In this document: piece after piece, positions 38,709 to 52,500 of the stretch | Position numbering within the stretch: position 1 is the stretch's first letter | Layout: every line of letters begins with the position of its first letter | Assembly: GCA_003508835.1 (NCBI GenBank) | Contig: PUFA01000287.1 | Coordinates: forward strand, 248,001 to 312,000 | Length of the DNA: 64,000 bases | Direction of reading: 5' to 3' | From: Eonycteris spelaea | Taxonomy: Eukaryota > Chordata > Mammalia > Chiroptera > Pteropodidae | The notes under the pieces: model-generated | What the model was told of the DNA's origin: nothing | The model's input: only the letters and a program-made list of their open reading frames with translations | Database searches by the model: none | Translations under genes and position numbers: made by a program

Positions 38709-39589
38709 AATTTGACTGAGGAGAGTAAACATCTGTACTTTACTGGGCAAGTTAAGCAAGTCACGCATATAAAATGAAACATGTAAAATATAGAAAGTTA
38801 CTGAGAGTAAATCTCTTCACAAACTACTAATATCTTCCTTAAACACATTTATTACATCTTACAGTAAGAGTCATATCTTGAATGGTAGGGGAAATAATAA
38901 AAAAAGGACTTTAAATTAATTGACACTTGGGTGATCCACTTATTCTGGAAACAATCTTCAGGCGGGAAAAAACTTAAATGTTACAAAATTTAGTAATCTT
39001 TAAGATAGAATCAGGGATTTGTTATTTCCATAAATAATTAATGAATTACTTTGAATACAGTTATGATTGTCACTGCAACATTTGTGTCACATCTAACATT
39101 TGAAAGTACTGTTGCTTACAATATAAACTCTTAGAATATACTGTAAAGAAGTTCTCCTATTTGAAATATCTGTTACTATGACCATCCATTTAATATATTA
39201 AATAATTGATGTAATTTGGTATTTTTATTTACGAATTTGCAATATGCAACAAAAGAAGGTTTAGAAATTGAGTAGTAATAATAGACCTCTAATGAAAAAC
39301 AGAAGATTTGTAGTGCTGTTTTTTATAAACTGATTTTATGTGACTTTTTAGAACACTGACTTGAGAATTCATATATTCATAATACACTTTGTTTTATGAT
39401 TATTTTGTGAGGAGGGTTTTTATATAAAATCTCATTTTAAAGTATAAAATCAACCTTTGCTTGGTATAAGAGAGAATAGCTAATTACATGTTTTACAGCA
39501 TTGTATAGACTTTAGAAATTTACTTCTCAATGCATTAGCTTGATTTAAAAGTCATAGTCCATCTTTTTCTTTATTTACTTTTTTTCCTG
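38709..39589. other. Unique intron sequence
   Basis: AT-rich; I see nothing recognisable in it. Confidence 0.5.
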
Positions 39590-39912
39590 CTAAAGACTGA
39601 ATGTTTATGTTCAATATTCATATGTGGAAACTTAATCCCCAATATGATGGTATTTGGAGGTGAGGTCTTTAGGAGGTGATTAGGCCATAACGGTGGGGCC
39701 CTCAAGAGTGAGATTAGTACTCTTAGAAGAAGAGACCCCTTTCTGCTATGTGAGATTATAGGTAAAAAATTGCTGTCTGGGGCCTTACAAATCTGCTGCC
39801 ATCTTGATTTTCACTTCTCAACTTCCAGAACTATAAAGAGTAGAAATTTTTTGTTCATAAGCCATGCAATCTATGGTATTCTGTTATAGCAGCCTGAATG
39901 GACTAAGACAAT
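39590..39912 (+). mobile_element. MaLR (MLT1/MST-like) solo LTR
   Basis: A complete-looking sense LTR. It starts TGCTAAAGACTGAATGTTTA at 39588, then AACTTAATCCCCAATATGAT, TAGGAGGTGATTAGGCCATA, CTCAACTTCCAGAACTATAA and the standard end GCAGCCTGAATGGACTAAGACA. There is no internal coding region. Confidence 0.88.
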
Positions 39913-42900
39913 TCTCTTGCTAATTGAAAATCTATAACTAATACAACCCATAACCAGATATCTTCAGTCATACAAATCTTAGTCATACCCATTAATAAGG
40001 TTAGACATTAGATGATTTTTTTTTTCCTAACAGGAGAAGAGATAAATAATGTAATTGGTAAGTATAATATATTTATTTAGTAGTATATTTAGCAAGGAAT
40101 CCAACAAGAATCAAAAATCAGTGTTAATATGTAACAAAATTAGTCTTTTTCTATATATTATGGTTATGTTTATTTACTGACAAAATCATTTTTTCTTAAT
40201 TCTTAGGACAGAGTAGTAAAGTCAGTTATATAACGTGCTATATATCTCTGACTTCTTTAAGAATATCTCATTGTTTACACTTCTTTCTTTAGCCTCCAGC
40301 CATATGTTTAGACTTGGCCTCTTCTTCTGTACTACATATCAGCATTAGAGCCATAAAATAACCTAGGCATGAAAACAGTAGATAAAGTTTGCATTTCTAC
40401 TGTTGCTATTCATACATTTATTCATTCATTCTAAAAATACATCTTCTTTGTACCAGAAACTCTACAAAGCATTACAAATGAAAATATAAATAATATTAAA
40501 TTGTTATGGGGGTATACAAAGATAAATATATTGATAAAGCATTAACTATACTGTTATTTATTATAATTAATGTTGATATGTGTATATATAGAGAAAACCC
40601 AGCCATGTAAAAGGTATTTCTTATTCAGAATAAAAGCTTATCAGAGAAGATGGTGTGGTGATTGGAGTGGTTGAATAAGGAGAAGACAATGTTTGGGGAT
40701 AAAGGACTCCTGGAGTTTAAATGTGTGTATGTAGGGAGGGAAAGTGAATGATGAAAGAAGATACAATTTCTGATTCTCCAGTTGCTTCACATACAAAGTT
40801 TTCTTTACTCAATTAGTGATTATTGATTATCAGTAATTTTATTGTTAAAAATTAATTCTATACTCTTTACAAGGACAAGACTACCAGTATTTTACACTTA
40901 TTTGACAGCTGTCCAATGTAATTTACAAATTCTTACTATGTTTTGTATTCCCGTCAAATCTATGTATTGGGCTGTATCTAGATACAAACATTTATACTAG
41001 AAAGTATAAACCAGAAAGTATCTATCACCTCTTAGATAATGAGTGCATGTTCCAAATCCTCGAGTCAAAAAAATATTCTCAACCTTTAAACATTTAGCTA
41101 CCTTTTGAGGTCAATATTGCAGTAGCATTATGAAATATTAACTCAAAAGAGACTCCCCATATATTCACTACCCAGTATTTTAAGCCTCCACAATATATCG
41201 GGGCAGAAAATTTTGACTTGGACTTAGCTCTAGTTGAAGAAGGACATTTCCTATTTTTACAGACATAACAAATGACTACTGTGATAAAAATGAAATAGTG
41301 AGAATATGTCAGTCCCAAGAAATTGTTATAAAGCTTCTCTAGCCTTGTGCTAAATAAGAAACCTACTTGAACATGCTGAGAATATAAAGATTGTTTGGTT
41401 GTCTTTTATTCATATAGAGAAAAAAAGAGAAGTTTCTTTGCCACCCTTTGGACCTTTAGCTTTTTGATTTTCAATTAGCTGATGAAATAATGTACTGGAC
41501 ATTAAAACTTTCCATTTAAATATTATATATCTTTTATAGCCTACTGTTTTTGAATTCTTGGAATAGATATGAAAATATCCCCATTATGAATGCTATTGTG
41601 ATTTTGGAATTCCTTTGAGATTAGAGAATGACATATTTACAGAAGTGTACAGAATATGTATCATGGTCTTACTGAATTTAGCAAAAGGAAAAAGTTCAAA
41701 CTGTTTTCAACTTTCAACAATGTTTTGGGTAAAGTAAAATTATCCTGACAGAAATATAAGTAAATATTTTGATTATATTTCTCATATGTATGATGCACCA
41801 AAAACTGCATTATAAACATTTGGAGGTCGTTAAATAATTGCTCACAGTTGGCAATAAAATGTCTCTAGATGATGTGAAGCAGATAGGTCCTGTTTGATGT
41901 CAAATGGACTTTCCACAACTAGAGAAGACTGGCAAGAAATTCTTGAGCATTTGTAAATGTCCTTATAGCTTTTATTTATTTCTGCTGAAAGTCGAGGTAC
42001 TAAAAAAAAAGAAAAAGAAAAAAAAGGCATTCTGTATAATCATCATTATTTTTCTTATGCTAAAACTATAACTCTATTTTCTATAAAGTATGGAAGCTTC
42101 TAGTCTGTCTGAACCAAGAAATTTAATCCATATTTTAGGACAGAGAAGGTGCCAGCATTGAAGTTTGAGAACATAATGACTGCTTGGCTTTCTGCCTTCC
42201 TGAATTAGTATAGCTCAAGAGACTCGGACAAGAGACAGGAGTAGTGGAAAAATTCCAAGGTGGAAAGATACAATGTCTTAAGTTCTGGCATCTAAATCTC
42301 TGTCATTCACTATTTTTCCATCTTTTCTATTCACTAACTCTTATCATTTTTTAAATGCAAATGAAAGATTAAGATGAATCCAATCGCTGTGATTTTGTAT
42401 GAATTATTTCAATCTCATAATTAGATCATTCCTAGTTAAATATAAGCAGCTCTAGAGGGACAGTGTTGGTTCTGCTGCTAGGAAAGTAGATATGCAATTT
42501 TGGATGTCCTGTGATAGCAGAAGGATTAAGAGTCATTGGTTTACTGTCCATAGGACTTTCTGAATCATATTTTGATAGTTTTGATGGGTGGGGTAAAAAT
42601 GGTTACTGGTGCAGGCGTATGAAACAATAAAAATTGAGCTCTTTCTATATACTATGCTTATTATAGAATATGCCTTGGACTTTGTAATCAGATTATATAT
42701 GCATAACTAATGCTCAAACACTATGTTCACATCCTGTGATATTTAAAAATAACTATGGAAAATTTTAGAGACAATCCCTAATCTACAAACAGATTGTATT
42801 ACAGAAGCTTATTACTTGATGAAATGCAGTTCAGGTATATATATATCTTTTGGAACAGAGCAATACTAAGTATTGAGAGTTCCAAATCAAAGCATACAGG

Positions 42901-43735
42901 TTGCTTTAGCCTATCAGTATATGTTATATTATATTATACATGCTTATAATAACACAAGAGAACAAACCTTTGAATCTACTTTTAAAGTGTTTCAATGTTA
43001 TATGAGTAGTGAACAATACTTATTCACTGTGTAGAGACTAATAGTGATTTTAAAAAAAGAATTGTAGTTCATTTGCATGTATTTTTAATATCATTGTTTT
43101 CTTGCATGAGTCCAACATGGGTATTTTCTTCCCAATATTTGGACATCATCAATAGATTTATATTTAGGAAAACAAGTTCTTTGAAATTGTTTTTTTTTTT
43201 TGCATTTTTTCATCAAACATTCATAACTCTGATTGCACAAAAGAGTAAGGTACAGGGAAGAATATCATTATTATTTTTTTAAAGCAATACCAAGATGATT
43301 AAAGAGTACCGAAGAGCATTTTTGCAACGTTCTGGTCTTGCCCTTCTTTCACTGATTCTTGTGGACTTGAACTACATTTCTCTGAGATATTTTTCTTTGA
43401 CATCTACTAGAAATAACTCTGCTTTTGTGCTCCTTTTGAAGATGTGTTTTCCAAGACAAACAATTTTCAATAGCTACTAAGCGCTGACATCTAACTTGGA
43501 CTGAGACAACCTTCTCACCCTACACTCAAACAACACAGTGGACCTCTAGAAACCAACCTGGACTATTTCATATCACATTAAGAAGGAGAAGCAGCTAATT
43601 TTGTAATTCTAGAAATAATCACAAGAATAAAAAGTGACCTTCTTCTTATTGTTGAAGTTAATGACTTCAGCCAGGCTTTTCTGTGGAACTTGCATGAATG
43701 ATTAGTGCCTGATTAAATGGACCCATAAGCCTTGA
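39913..43735. other. Mostly unique intron sequence
   Basis: AT-rich. A short antisense L2-like tail occurs at about 40405-40500 (TACATTTATTCATTCATTCT followed by GTACCAGAAACTCTAC). I recognise no other element or coding region. Confidence 0.5.
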
Positions 43736-43739
43736 GCTA

Positions 43740-43870
43740 TGTTCAACAGTGAATTCAACTGAGTAAACATACATTGATATCTCAGTGCCTAGTACTGGTG
43801 CTAGGGATTGAATGATGAAACAAACAAAAAACAAAAACAAAAACAAAAAAAACAGACTCTTCTAAAATAG
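43740..43870 (-). mobile_element. Possible L2 3' fragment
   Basis: GAGTAAACATACATTGATAT, CTCAGTGCCTAGTACTGGTG and CTAGGGATTGAATGATGAAA follow the antisense L2 tail order. It is followed by a CAAAAA-type simple repeat at 43820-43850. Confidence 0.5.
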
Positions 43871-44549
43871 CTCACTGTAACTCATAATTAAAATGCAAGA
43901 GATAAAAAACATGTAATTATAAATGTATGTTCAAAATATAACACCAGTACTGAGAAAAAGAACAATTGACTCTAGAATTAGAAGCTGAGTTGGGGGACCA
44001 AGAGAAATTTACTATAAGAAAATGAGAAGTGAATAATTTCAGGCAAAATTATCAGCAAATGAAAACCTACAATAGTAAGAAAGGCCCAGACATAGTCAGA
44101 GCATTCTGATTGGTTTGTATGCCTGAAGAGTAGATACGCAAGGCTGAGGGAAACGAGAGTCATGGTAAAAGATCTTAGGAACCTGTAGGCCTTGCATAAA
44201 CCTGGACCTTTTTCCTTAATACTATAAAATAGTAGTACAGACTTTTAAATCAGAAAGAGACACAGTTAAATTTACATTTTACAAGGCTCATAATCTCAGC
44301 AATATTATGTGTAGGTTAGAAAGAGAAAAACTCAGAAGCTGATAGGCATCAGCATAAAATAGCCCTAGTTTCCTAGTTTGGGCCTGAGACAATGACATCT
44401 GATATTATGACACTATCTCATGCTATCTGAACTAAAAATGGTATTGACATGAAATAAAGAGATGAATACAAGAGAAAGAGACTGACTTGATAAGATTGGT
44501 AAAAAGATTGGAGGTAAACCATCTTGAATGTGCTTATGACACCAGCAAA

Positions 44550-44954
44550 ATAGGGATATTTTAAACAACTTCATTAAGGTAAAATTGACATACAGTAAAC
44601 TGCACATATTTAAAGTGAATGCTTTGATAGCATTCTATAATATCTGTACACCCATGAAAACATCACCACAATTAATACAGTGAACATATCTATCACCCTC
44701 ACAAGTTTCCTTTTGCCCTTTAATAATCTTTCTCTGTACACCTTGTCCCTTCTTAGACAACTGCTGAACTGCTTTCATTTACTGTAGATCAGTTTGAACT
44801 TTCTAAAGGTTATGTAAATGGAACTATGTAGACGTGTTCTTTATCCCTCTCTTTTTTTTTTAATTCAGCATAATTATTTTGAGACTCAACCAGGTGTGTA
44901 CATTAATAGTTCATTTTTTTATTGTCAAATAATATTTTATAGTTTGCAAGGCTT
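44550..44954 (-). mobile_element. L1M-type 3' UTR fragment
   Basis: Antisense old L1 3' end: TTAAGGTAAAATTGACATAC, TACACCCATGAAAACATCAC, CAACTGCTGAACTGCTTTCA, then ATTCAGCATAATTATTTTGA. It ends at the GT repeat and truncated SINE. Confidence 0.75.
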
Positions 44955-44981
44955 CGTGTGTGTGTGTGTGTGTGTGTGTGT
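44955..44981. repeat. (GT)n microsatellite
   Basis: About 13 GT units between the L1M fragment and the truncated 5S SINE. Confidence 0.95.
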
Positions 44982-44994
44982 ATTTTTTTTTTTT

Positions 44995-45122
44995 AGGCAA
45001 GGCAACCCTTGGTTGACCTCACAAATCTCAAGGAGCTTGTCAGCTTATAATGCCTTATTTTTTTTTTATTTTTTACACCTACAGCACCTGGTCTTCCTAG
45101 ATGGTCTCCCATCCAAGTACTG
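44995..45122 (-). mobile_element. 5S rRNA-derived SINE, 5'-truncated
   Basis: On the - strand only the last 48 or so bases of the 5S head remain (CAGTACTTGGATGGGAGACC to GGTGCTGTAGGTGT, complement of 45075-45122). An A/T-rich linker and the second domain (AAGCTGACAAGCTCCTTGAG ... CAACCAAGGGTTGCCTTGCC) follow. The A-box is lost. The broken 5S end runs directly into an LTR remnant that has also lost its start, suggesting one deletion removed both. Confidence 0.85.
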
Positions 45123-45515
45123 TATTTGGCAAAAGGGTCATAACAGATCAAATTAGTTAAGATAAGTTTATATCGAAGTAAGATAGGCCCTTAATACAAT
45201 ATGACTGGTGTCCTTACCCAAAAGAGAAGATTATATGAAGTGAAGCGCATGGAGAGAATGCAACATGACAATAGAGACAGAGATGAAATAACGAAGCTGT
45301 AAGCCAAGGAATGTCAAGGATTGATGGACTTCCAGAAGGTAGAAAGAGGCAAAGAAGAACCATACCCAGAGTCTGAGAGGGAGCATGGCTCTTTCAACAC
45401 CTTGATTTTGAAATTCAAGCCTCCAGAACATGAAATAATAAGTTTCTTCATTTTAAGCAATATATAGTGCTTTGTTATGTCAGTCCTAGGAAACTAATAT
45501 GATGAACAAATGTAT
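45123..45515 (+). mobile_element. MaLR-like LTR, 5' part missing
   Basis: A sense LTR beginning mid-element with TATTTGGCAAAAGGGTCATA. It continues with CAATATGACTGGTGTCCTTA, TGTAAGCCAAGGAATGTCAA, GACTTCCAGAAGGTAGAAAG, then AAATTCAAGCCTCCAGAACA and ends GTCCTAGGAAACTAATATG. Confidence 0.78.
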
Positions 45516-48190
45516 TTTAATAAAACCTCTGAGATAATATGAAGATATGGTTTATATATAGAATTGTTCAACATTCACAAAGATACCAGTACTTCGGGTT
45601 AGAAAAAAAATTAGTAACATTCTTATTTGCACTTAGACACTTTGGGATACAGGTTGAGTTCCTTTAAAGAATTGCTATTGATGATTGCAGGTCCAATTTT
45701 TTATGCAGAATTTTCTCATGTGCATAGTTTATTTCTCATTTTAAGTCATTTTTCACTTGTGCTTTATGATCTGTCCTTTCACATTGAGATGTACATTAAC
45801 TCAGGAAGCTATCATGATAATACACCAACCAGGATGTAAACAAGCAACACTTAGATTCTTGGTAAGTGGAAATCTTTAAAATGATGATGAACGAGAGGAA
45901 ATGATGCATTCCTCATTATTAAGAATGTAACATAGGTTGTTTTAAAAGAGAGAGAGGGAATCCCACTATTCAATAATCCTTGTGAGAAATTTGGACAGAG
46001 GGGATGGAGAAAAGGGCCAGCCTGAGAGAAACACTGCAGACAAACAGTCATTGGTGTTAATTAGATGAGCTGGAGAGAAAGAATAAAAAATGACACCAAA
46101 GAATAATTCTTTTTTGACACTTTTCTCTCCATGCTTTTTTGGGGTTTTGGGGAGGGTTTTTGTTTGTTTGTTTCTGTTTTTGTTTTTGTTTTTGTTTGTT
46201 TTTTTGTTTGTTTTTTGCTTTAAGCAAGTAATGACAAAGACTGGCAGAGGCATATGAAACTGTTTTATCCTTTGGTTCTACTATGTGTCGTTTATGTTCA
46301 GTTCTCCCTTCTGTTGCCATACAAGTTGTAGCAAATAGCACTTGCTGGGTCAGTTACTGTGTGGTCTCTGCTGTTCCCAAATCAAATAATTTTTCTTACT
46401 CCATCATAGACTACTTAATTCTATTCCAACCTCAGTAAACAAATAATTAACAACTTTTATGTTTTAGCCCAGGAAATATGTTAGCCAAGACAGTCTCAAG
46501 ATCTGTTGTCAGGGAGTCAATGAGTTTAGGAAGCATAAAAGAAAATGATCGTATTCTTCACCCTAAGGCTTGAGTTAAAACTTATCTGCTTATGGGATCT
46601 AACATATTTAAAACAAATGTAACCATTCACTTAAATTATTTATGGGTGAAATTGGCATGTAGGGGAAAGATTCTATTCTGTGATTATCAACTGGTGATTC
46701 TGAAAAGAAGGTATAAAGAAGACCCTGTTTTACAGGGTCTTGTACAATTTAATATTTTCATAAATAGCTGGTCTTGACATCATAAGGAAAGGTACAGAGG
46801 CAGAAGAGTAACAATATCCTTTGAACTCATGAGAACAACTAGTATTCATTTTCATTATATATCTTTTTTCCTTTCTGTATCTTTGTTTTAATAGAACAAA
46901 GGACAGCAGAATTTAGTCTTCTAAACCAGGAGTCTCTCCAAACGACTCTGAGTAAAGGTGGACACCCTTTCTGAACATGCCACTTCTCTGTGCAGAAAGT
47001 GCGGGTGGCTCACCGGAGACTGAGGAACCAACACATTGAGAGCTGGCCAAAATCAGGACCAAACTTTCTTCAGGTTTCCATCTACCTATTATTCACCTGC
47101 AATCAATAGTCGAATAGTGGTTCCTTAAAAACTATGTAATATTCTGCCTCTACATCTGTCTTCGTGTTTATGAAAGCACCTAGCCAGCCACCTAGAAATG
47201 ATTGGCAGTTTTTTCTCTATTTTTTATGATAGTTTAAAACAATTCCTCACATGTACCCTGAAGAGGTGTATTTGTGAATAGATGTATAATTCCTACCAAC
47301 TTCTGCCCTCTGTAATTTTCAAAGAATTAACAATATCTGTTGACTCTGCCTTCCAACTAACTAATTTGAGTTTTGTTTGTATGCCAAGTTCAATAGTTTA
47401 ATGTATGCAATGTTGAGTTTATCACCTCCTACATTATTTCATTTACCTCTGCATTTTCAACTTCCTATTACTGCTTACTCACCATCCCAGCTCGGTTGCC
47501 AAACCAATTTTGAATTTAGGCCCAGAAATAATTTTAAAAGTTTAATCCTGCTCCCTCCTCACCAGTGCTGTCAGATGGAGTTTATCGTCTTCCCTTCTGG
47601 ATTTGTAGACGTCAGAAGATTGGTGCCCTAGTAATATACTTTGCATTATTCCTTGAATTCCAATCTGCAAATCTCAATTTGACATGCATGTCCAAGGAGA
47701 ATAATCAGGTGATCTGATGACTGTATAAGAGATACTTTGATCCTGACATAGTCAGGGAGTTTAGTTTGTTGGCCAGTATATGGAGGATAGAATCTGAATT
47801 TTATCTATCAGTCTTCTTGACTAATCTAAAAATTTTTAGCTAATGTCTTCTCAGATATGATTAAACCTTCACTATCTTTTAACCTTTAATAAGGCTGATA
47901 AAAATTTAGTTCACTAATTATTTTATTGTTATTTCCTTTTGCCTGGATTATCTTCTGATTGTATATTTCTTATAGAAAACTTTTTAAAATTACGCCCCTA
48001 CAGTGACATTATGCTAATTAAAATTAGGTTATGCAATATGTAAATACATATAAATTGGCATATGTGCAACTCCTTAATATATTAAAAGTGAACAAATATT
48101 ATAACTGTATAAGACTGTGACTGAATAATTATATGGACATATGTGTGTGCACACATTTCTTGTTTGTGTAAATATATTCACATATGTAAT
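45516..48190. other. Mostly unique intron sequence
   Basis: A T/G-rich simple repeat of TTTTTG type lies at 46145-46218; the two Lys/Asn/Gln-rich - strand frames at 45966-46341 are translations of it. Nothing else is recognisable. Confidence 0.5.
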
Positions 48191-48194
48191 AATG

Positions 48195-48420
48195 GTAATA
48201 TCTAGATTTATTGAACAAATACCATGATCTAAAACCGATATATTTTTGTGTATTAATTCATTTAATTTTATAATAACCTTATATGAAAATGTTTCTACTA
48301 CCTTCATTTTACAGATCAAGAAAAAGACACACCGAGAATTTAATAATTTATTAATGTTCACACAATCAAGAAGCATCAGATACAGAATTCAAATCCCAGT
48401 AGGATGTTCCAAGGCTTGTA
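48195..48420 (+). mobile_element. MIR SINE
   Basis: A diverged sense MIR: TTAATTCATTTAATTTTATA, ATAACCTTATATGAAAATG, CATTTTACAGATCAAGAAAA, TTCACACAATCAAGAAGCAT, then CAGAATTCAAATCCCAGTAGG. The block order matches MIR. Confidence 0.75.
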
Positions 48421-48980
48421 TTCTCTTAATTCCTACAAAATCCAAATATATAAGGACAGTATGATTTGACATTTCATTTTAGGTTTATGATGGTGATGCA
48501 TAGAGTAAATACCTGTCAGAAACTAGGTATGAGAATTTTTCTCCTTTTCTGGTCCAGGTTTTTCATCATTTACTCATGTCTCTCATGTCCACTGTGTCCT
48601 ACTCTGTTTCATTCTGGTCTAGGTCCCTTCCTGACATTTATACTTATATGATGGATTAGTCAGTTCTCATCCTCTGGTTTCCATTGCACTGTATTCAGCT
48701 TTTCTACCTGCACTAGAGTTCAGTGACTTAGGGAATACTTTTGATATTTTTTGTTCTTTCCTGTAATTAGGTATTACACTAATCCGTACCATGGGATATC
48801 TCCTATGTGTGTAACTTCTATGCAGCTACCTTCAAAGTTCTCTGTACTTAACTGAATTTGCCTGTTCATGACCTCAATAAGAGTACTGACCTTAAATAAA
48901 GAAAAAAAATAGAAATAAGGGAAAAATTACAAAAACTGGAAGACTATTCTATATTACTCAAAAGTCTTTTTCTATAAACC
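48421..48980. other. Unique intron sequence
   Basis: I see nothing recognisable in it. Confidence 0.5.
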
Positions 48981-49160
48981 AGTGGCTCTTAAAAGTTGGT
49001 CCTTGTACCAGTAACAGTGTCACTTGGGAACCTGTTAGAAATACAAAATTTAAAATCTCACCTTGGACTACTGAATCAGAAATGCTGAGGGTATCACTCA
49101 AGAACCTGTTTAAACAAACCTCCAGGTGATCCTATTGCTTACTCAACTTTTAGAACCACC
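48981..49160 (+). mobile_element. MER5A-like hAT MITE
   Basis: It starts CAGTGGCTCTTAAAAGTTGG, continues with CTTGGGAACCTGTTAGAAAT, CTACTGAATCAGAAATGCTG, CCTCCAGGTGATCCTATTGC and ends TTTTAGAACCACCA, the expected inverted end. Confidence 0.88.
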
Positions 49161-49234
49161 ACCCCATGGCTAGTCCCTATCATCCAATTTCTCATACCAC
49201 CATCAGCTCAGCTTATCTAAAAAAACAAACTCAT

Positions 49235-49236
<2 letters not shown>

Positions 49237-49270
<34 letters not shown>
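49237..49270. repeat. (CA)n microsatellite
   Basis: About 17 CA units, flanked on both sides by CTCATAAACAC. Confidence 0.95.
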
Positions 49271-49272
<2 letters not shown>

Positions 49273-49399
49273 ATAAACACATGCTCCCTGGATTTATAAG
49301 CATTTGACTGTTTACTTATATTGAATTAAAACTACTTTTTTATTGTTTATCAGAGACAGTGGAGCTAAATATAACTTTATTAGACACCAATTCCTTTAA

Positions 49400-49560
49400 A
49401 CTAATGTTTATCAAATTTTTAACATTCATAAGAATCACAGTGTTAAATGCAGATTCTTATTCAGTAGCTCCGAAGTGGGGCCTGAGATTCTGAATCACTA
49501 ATGAGTTTCCAGTGACTGACAATGTTGTTGGCCTTAGTCCACACTGAGCAGTGAGGATTT
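49400..49560 (-). mobile_element. MER5A-like hAT MITE, opposite orientation
   Basis: Reading +, the family appears in reverse: CATTCATAAGAATCACAGTG, TTCAGTAGCTCCGAAGTGGG, GCCTGAGATTCTGAATCACT, then GAGTTTCCAGTGACTGACAA. It lies about 240 bases from the sense copy at 48981-49160. Confidence 0.7.
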
Positions 49561-52500
49561 AGATTCAGTCATTGTATCAATAACCATATTCGTCTATATC
49601 CCAAAATATGGCTGCAGTTTCTCTTTTATTCTACCTCTAGTATACTCACCATTGAGTATAACCTTCTAGCACAAGCTTATCTAAATATACTTACTTCTAT
49701 CCTCGAGTTTTTAACATAATAATCTCTAAATCTAAGTTAAAAATACTACCATCCACAAAGTATGCCTGTCAGAATTCTGTTTTGTTTTGTTTTGTTTCAT
49801 GCTTAACAAGTTCTGCTTTCTTTCTTCAATTTTCTGATTAATTCATGTTGGGCATAATCCCTCTATATTATACCCTCTACTTATTAATTAACAAATAAGA
49901 CAATGCTCTGTATTAAGTTACCCAGTCACATGATCAGTCCCCAACGTACTTTGAGTTCCAGGAAGACAGATTTAGCTGATTTTTACAGATCTTGGTCCCT
50001 TCCCCACTTATCTAGCCAATATCCGACTCATTGATGACACAGAATACTACTTACTTAATTAAATTAGGGAAGACCAGGTGAAAATGATGTTTTAATTAAT
50101 GAAGTAGGAGAGCCTAATTAGTTTTTTTGGTATACTGTATTCCAGGAGACCAAAAGAATTGTTTTTAATTAGGGACACAGCTAGAGGTATCTCTAGGAAA
50201 CAGGGAGAGGCCCAGGGAGTAAAAGACCATTGACAGCTATGAAGGGAGTGAGGGCCTGAAGTAAAAGAAAAGGTTTTCATCTATGGACAAAATAATTACC
50301 TGATGCTCTTCTGCCTAGCAATAATCCTTAAGCCTTGCTATCAACATTACAAAATGTTGTTGAAAAAGCATTCCTGGGCAGAGAAAATAAAACCCTAAAT
50401 GATATAAATTTGTGAATTGCTAAAGAATAAACAGTAAGACCCTGAAGAAATTGGCATGTATATGTCATCTTTTTTTAATTAAAGGAATCATTCCTCTTAT
50501 GGAAATTACAAAAATACATTTAACCCCAAAGTTTCAACTCTGTAATCAGTCAGCAGCCAATTGAGACTCCCATGTAACTATCAGACTTATTTAAGATGCA
50601 TAAAGCAGCCAAGTTGACTGTTCCTAGAATCTAGATTTTGCTGAACTTTGGATATAAATTTTTAAACCAGAAAAATATATATATCGAAAAACTATAAAAA
50701 GATGAAGAAAGGACAAATACCCTACTGCATTTAGATCCATAGTTACTTTAATTATTAGGTGTCCATTAATTTTTAATTCCCTTCTGCTTACCCTGTATAT
50801 ATCCAATTACTATTTTAATTTCTCCCCATGTAATAGTGAAGTTTCTTATTTATTTTGTTTTTTTGTTTGTTTGTTCTTTTACTGTTCAGCTTTATCTTTT
50901 TTCTCATCTTTTTTTTTCTGTGTTCTTTGTAATTTGGAGTGTTTTAGTATTTTTTGTAGTTTTTTTTATTATTAATTTTTAAGTCATTGACACTGGATCT
51001 CACTTCCTTTATTTGTAAAAATGAGATGGGACTCAATAATTTTCACAACGTTTTCAATGTTTGGAACTCCCTGACTCAAGATTTTATAAATAGTCATGAG
51101 ATCAGACTTTTGGAACTTTTTAAAAGGTTATTAAAAGAGAGGGCTAAGAAGTTTTTCTTTTTTCTCAGGGTGGCTTTTATAAATGCATGGAACAAAAGTG
51201 AATTTGAAAGTTTACAATGTTTCAATATGTATTTTAATGTGATGGCAGGAGTTGTGCTGGAATTGACTAACAACTTTAAGGATAGAAGGGGTTGTAATGC
51301 AGTGTGCCTGAAAAGAAACTTCACTTTCCCCAGTCCTGGAATGGTATTGAGTTGGTAGTTCCTGTGGCACAAAGATGGAACAGAGGAGGCAGGAGCTATA
51401 AGCTCCCAGCATGCTGCAGGCAATATGATGGTCCACCTGTAGAGGGATTGCTGGAATGGACCAGTGGCAGTGTCAAGGAGATAGGGTGGCATCCCTCTAT
51501 GAGAGTGTCTTTCAGTGAAGGTTGGAGTAAAGCTGAGTATTCCACTGAATAATCCAAGTAAAACAAGAAAAGAGAGGAGTGGGGAGAAAGAAAGAAAGAC
51601 AAAGAAGGGAACAAAGAAGGAACATAATGCAAAGAAGGAAGCATGAAGGAAAGAAAAAACAAAGAACAGAAAGAAAAAAGGAAGGGAAACATGAGATACT
51701 TGAAAGTTTTAATCTACTTTAGCAATTAAAGATATGGAAAATCCTATAATAAAAAGATTGATTTTTTCATTTTAATTAGGTAACTAATTTAAATACAAAA
51801 CCCATTTTTTTTTCATGGAAAATCTACTCATTAATAGAATACCTTTTGGGGAATGATGTTGTAGACAAGCAGCTATAGTAGAAAAAATGTAAAAACATTT
51901 TGAGAATATTTAGAGTTATAGCAATTCTTAGGAATACTTTTTCAGTTATTTCTATTCTATGATTAGAACAAATTTATAGCCAAATATTCACATTTGGGAA
52001 AACTTGTGTATTACACCCACTCTTGCTCTATTTGTATAGTCCCATCTCGATTCTTTACCTATAGGTAAATGTAATTGTGTCATTTTTAAAAAATAAATTG
52101 TGTACATGTTAATTTACTGAGCACAGATGTGTACTTTCCAATAATTAAAATACTTTTAAGGAAAATACTTTAGTAAAAATTAAAGCCATCCTTGTGTTTG
52201 GCAAGGGCAGGTGTTCTGTGAGGATTAAATAATTTGCTTCTTCTAGGTATTTAACATAATCCATATGTGCATATTAAGCAACAGACATATTTACCCAAGC
52301 AAACTAAGTCCTCCCAGTAAAGTTATTTGCTTGATTTCCCTGGTGTCCTATTCTCTGGTGAGATTTTCACCAGGATGTGAAGTTTGTTAGTCTGAGAATT
52401 CACCCCAGACCAAGTGGAACAAAGTATACATCTTTTTTTTTTTTTTTTAAGTTCTGTGCATGTATAAAATGTGTTGTTCATACTTAGTACCTTATAGAGA

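Noticed and set aside
46057..46341. Lys/Gln/Asn-rich - strand frame
   Set aside because: It is the complement of a TTTTTG simple repeat.
50987..51492. Overlapping open frames of 123 (+) and 132 (-) codons
   Set aside because: No family resemblance, no splice-site context and no conservation evidence. Overlap on both strands is typical of chance in a locally less AT-rich stretch.
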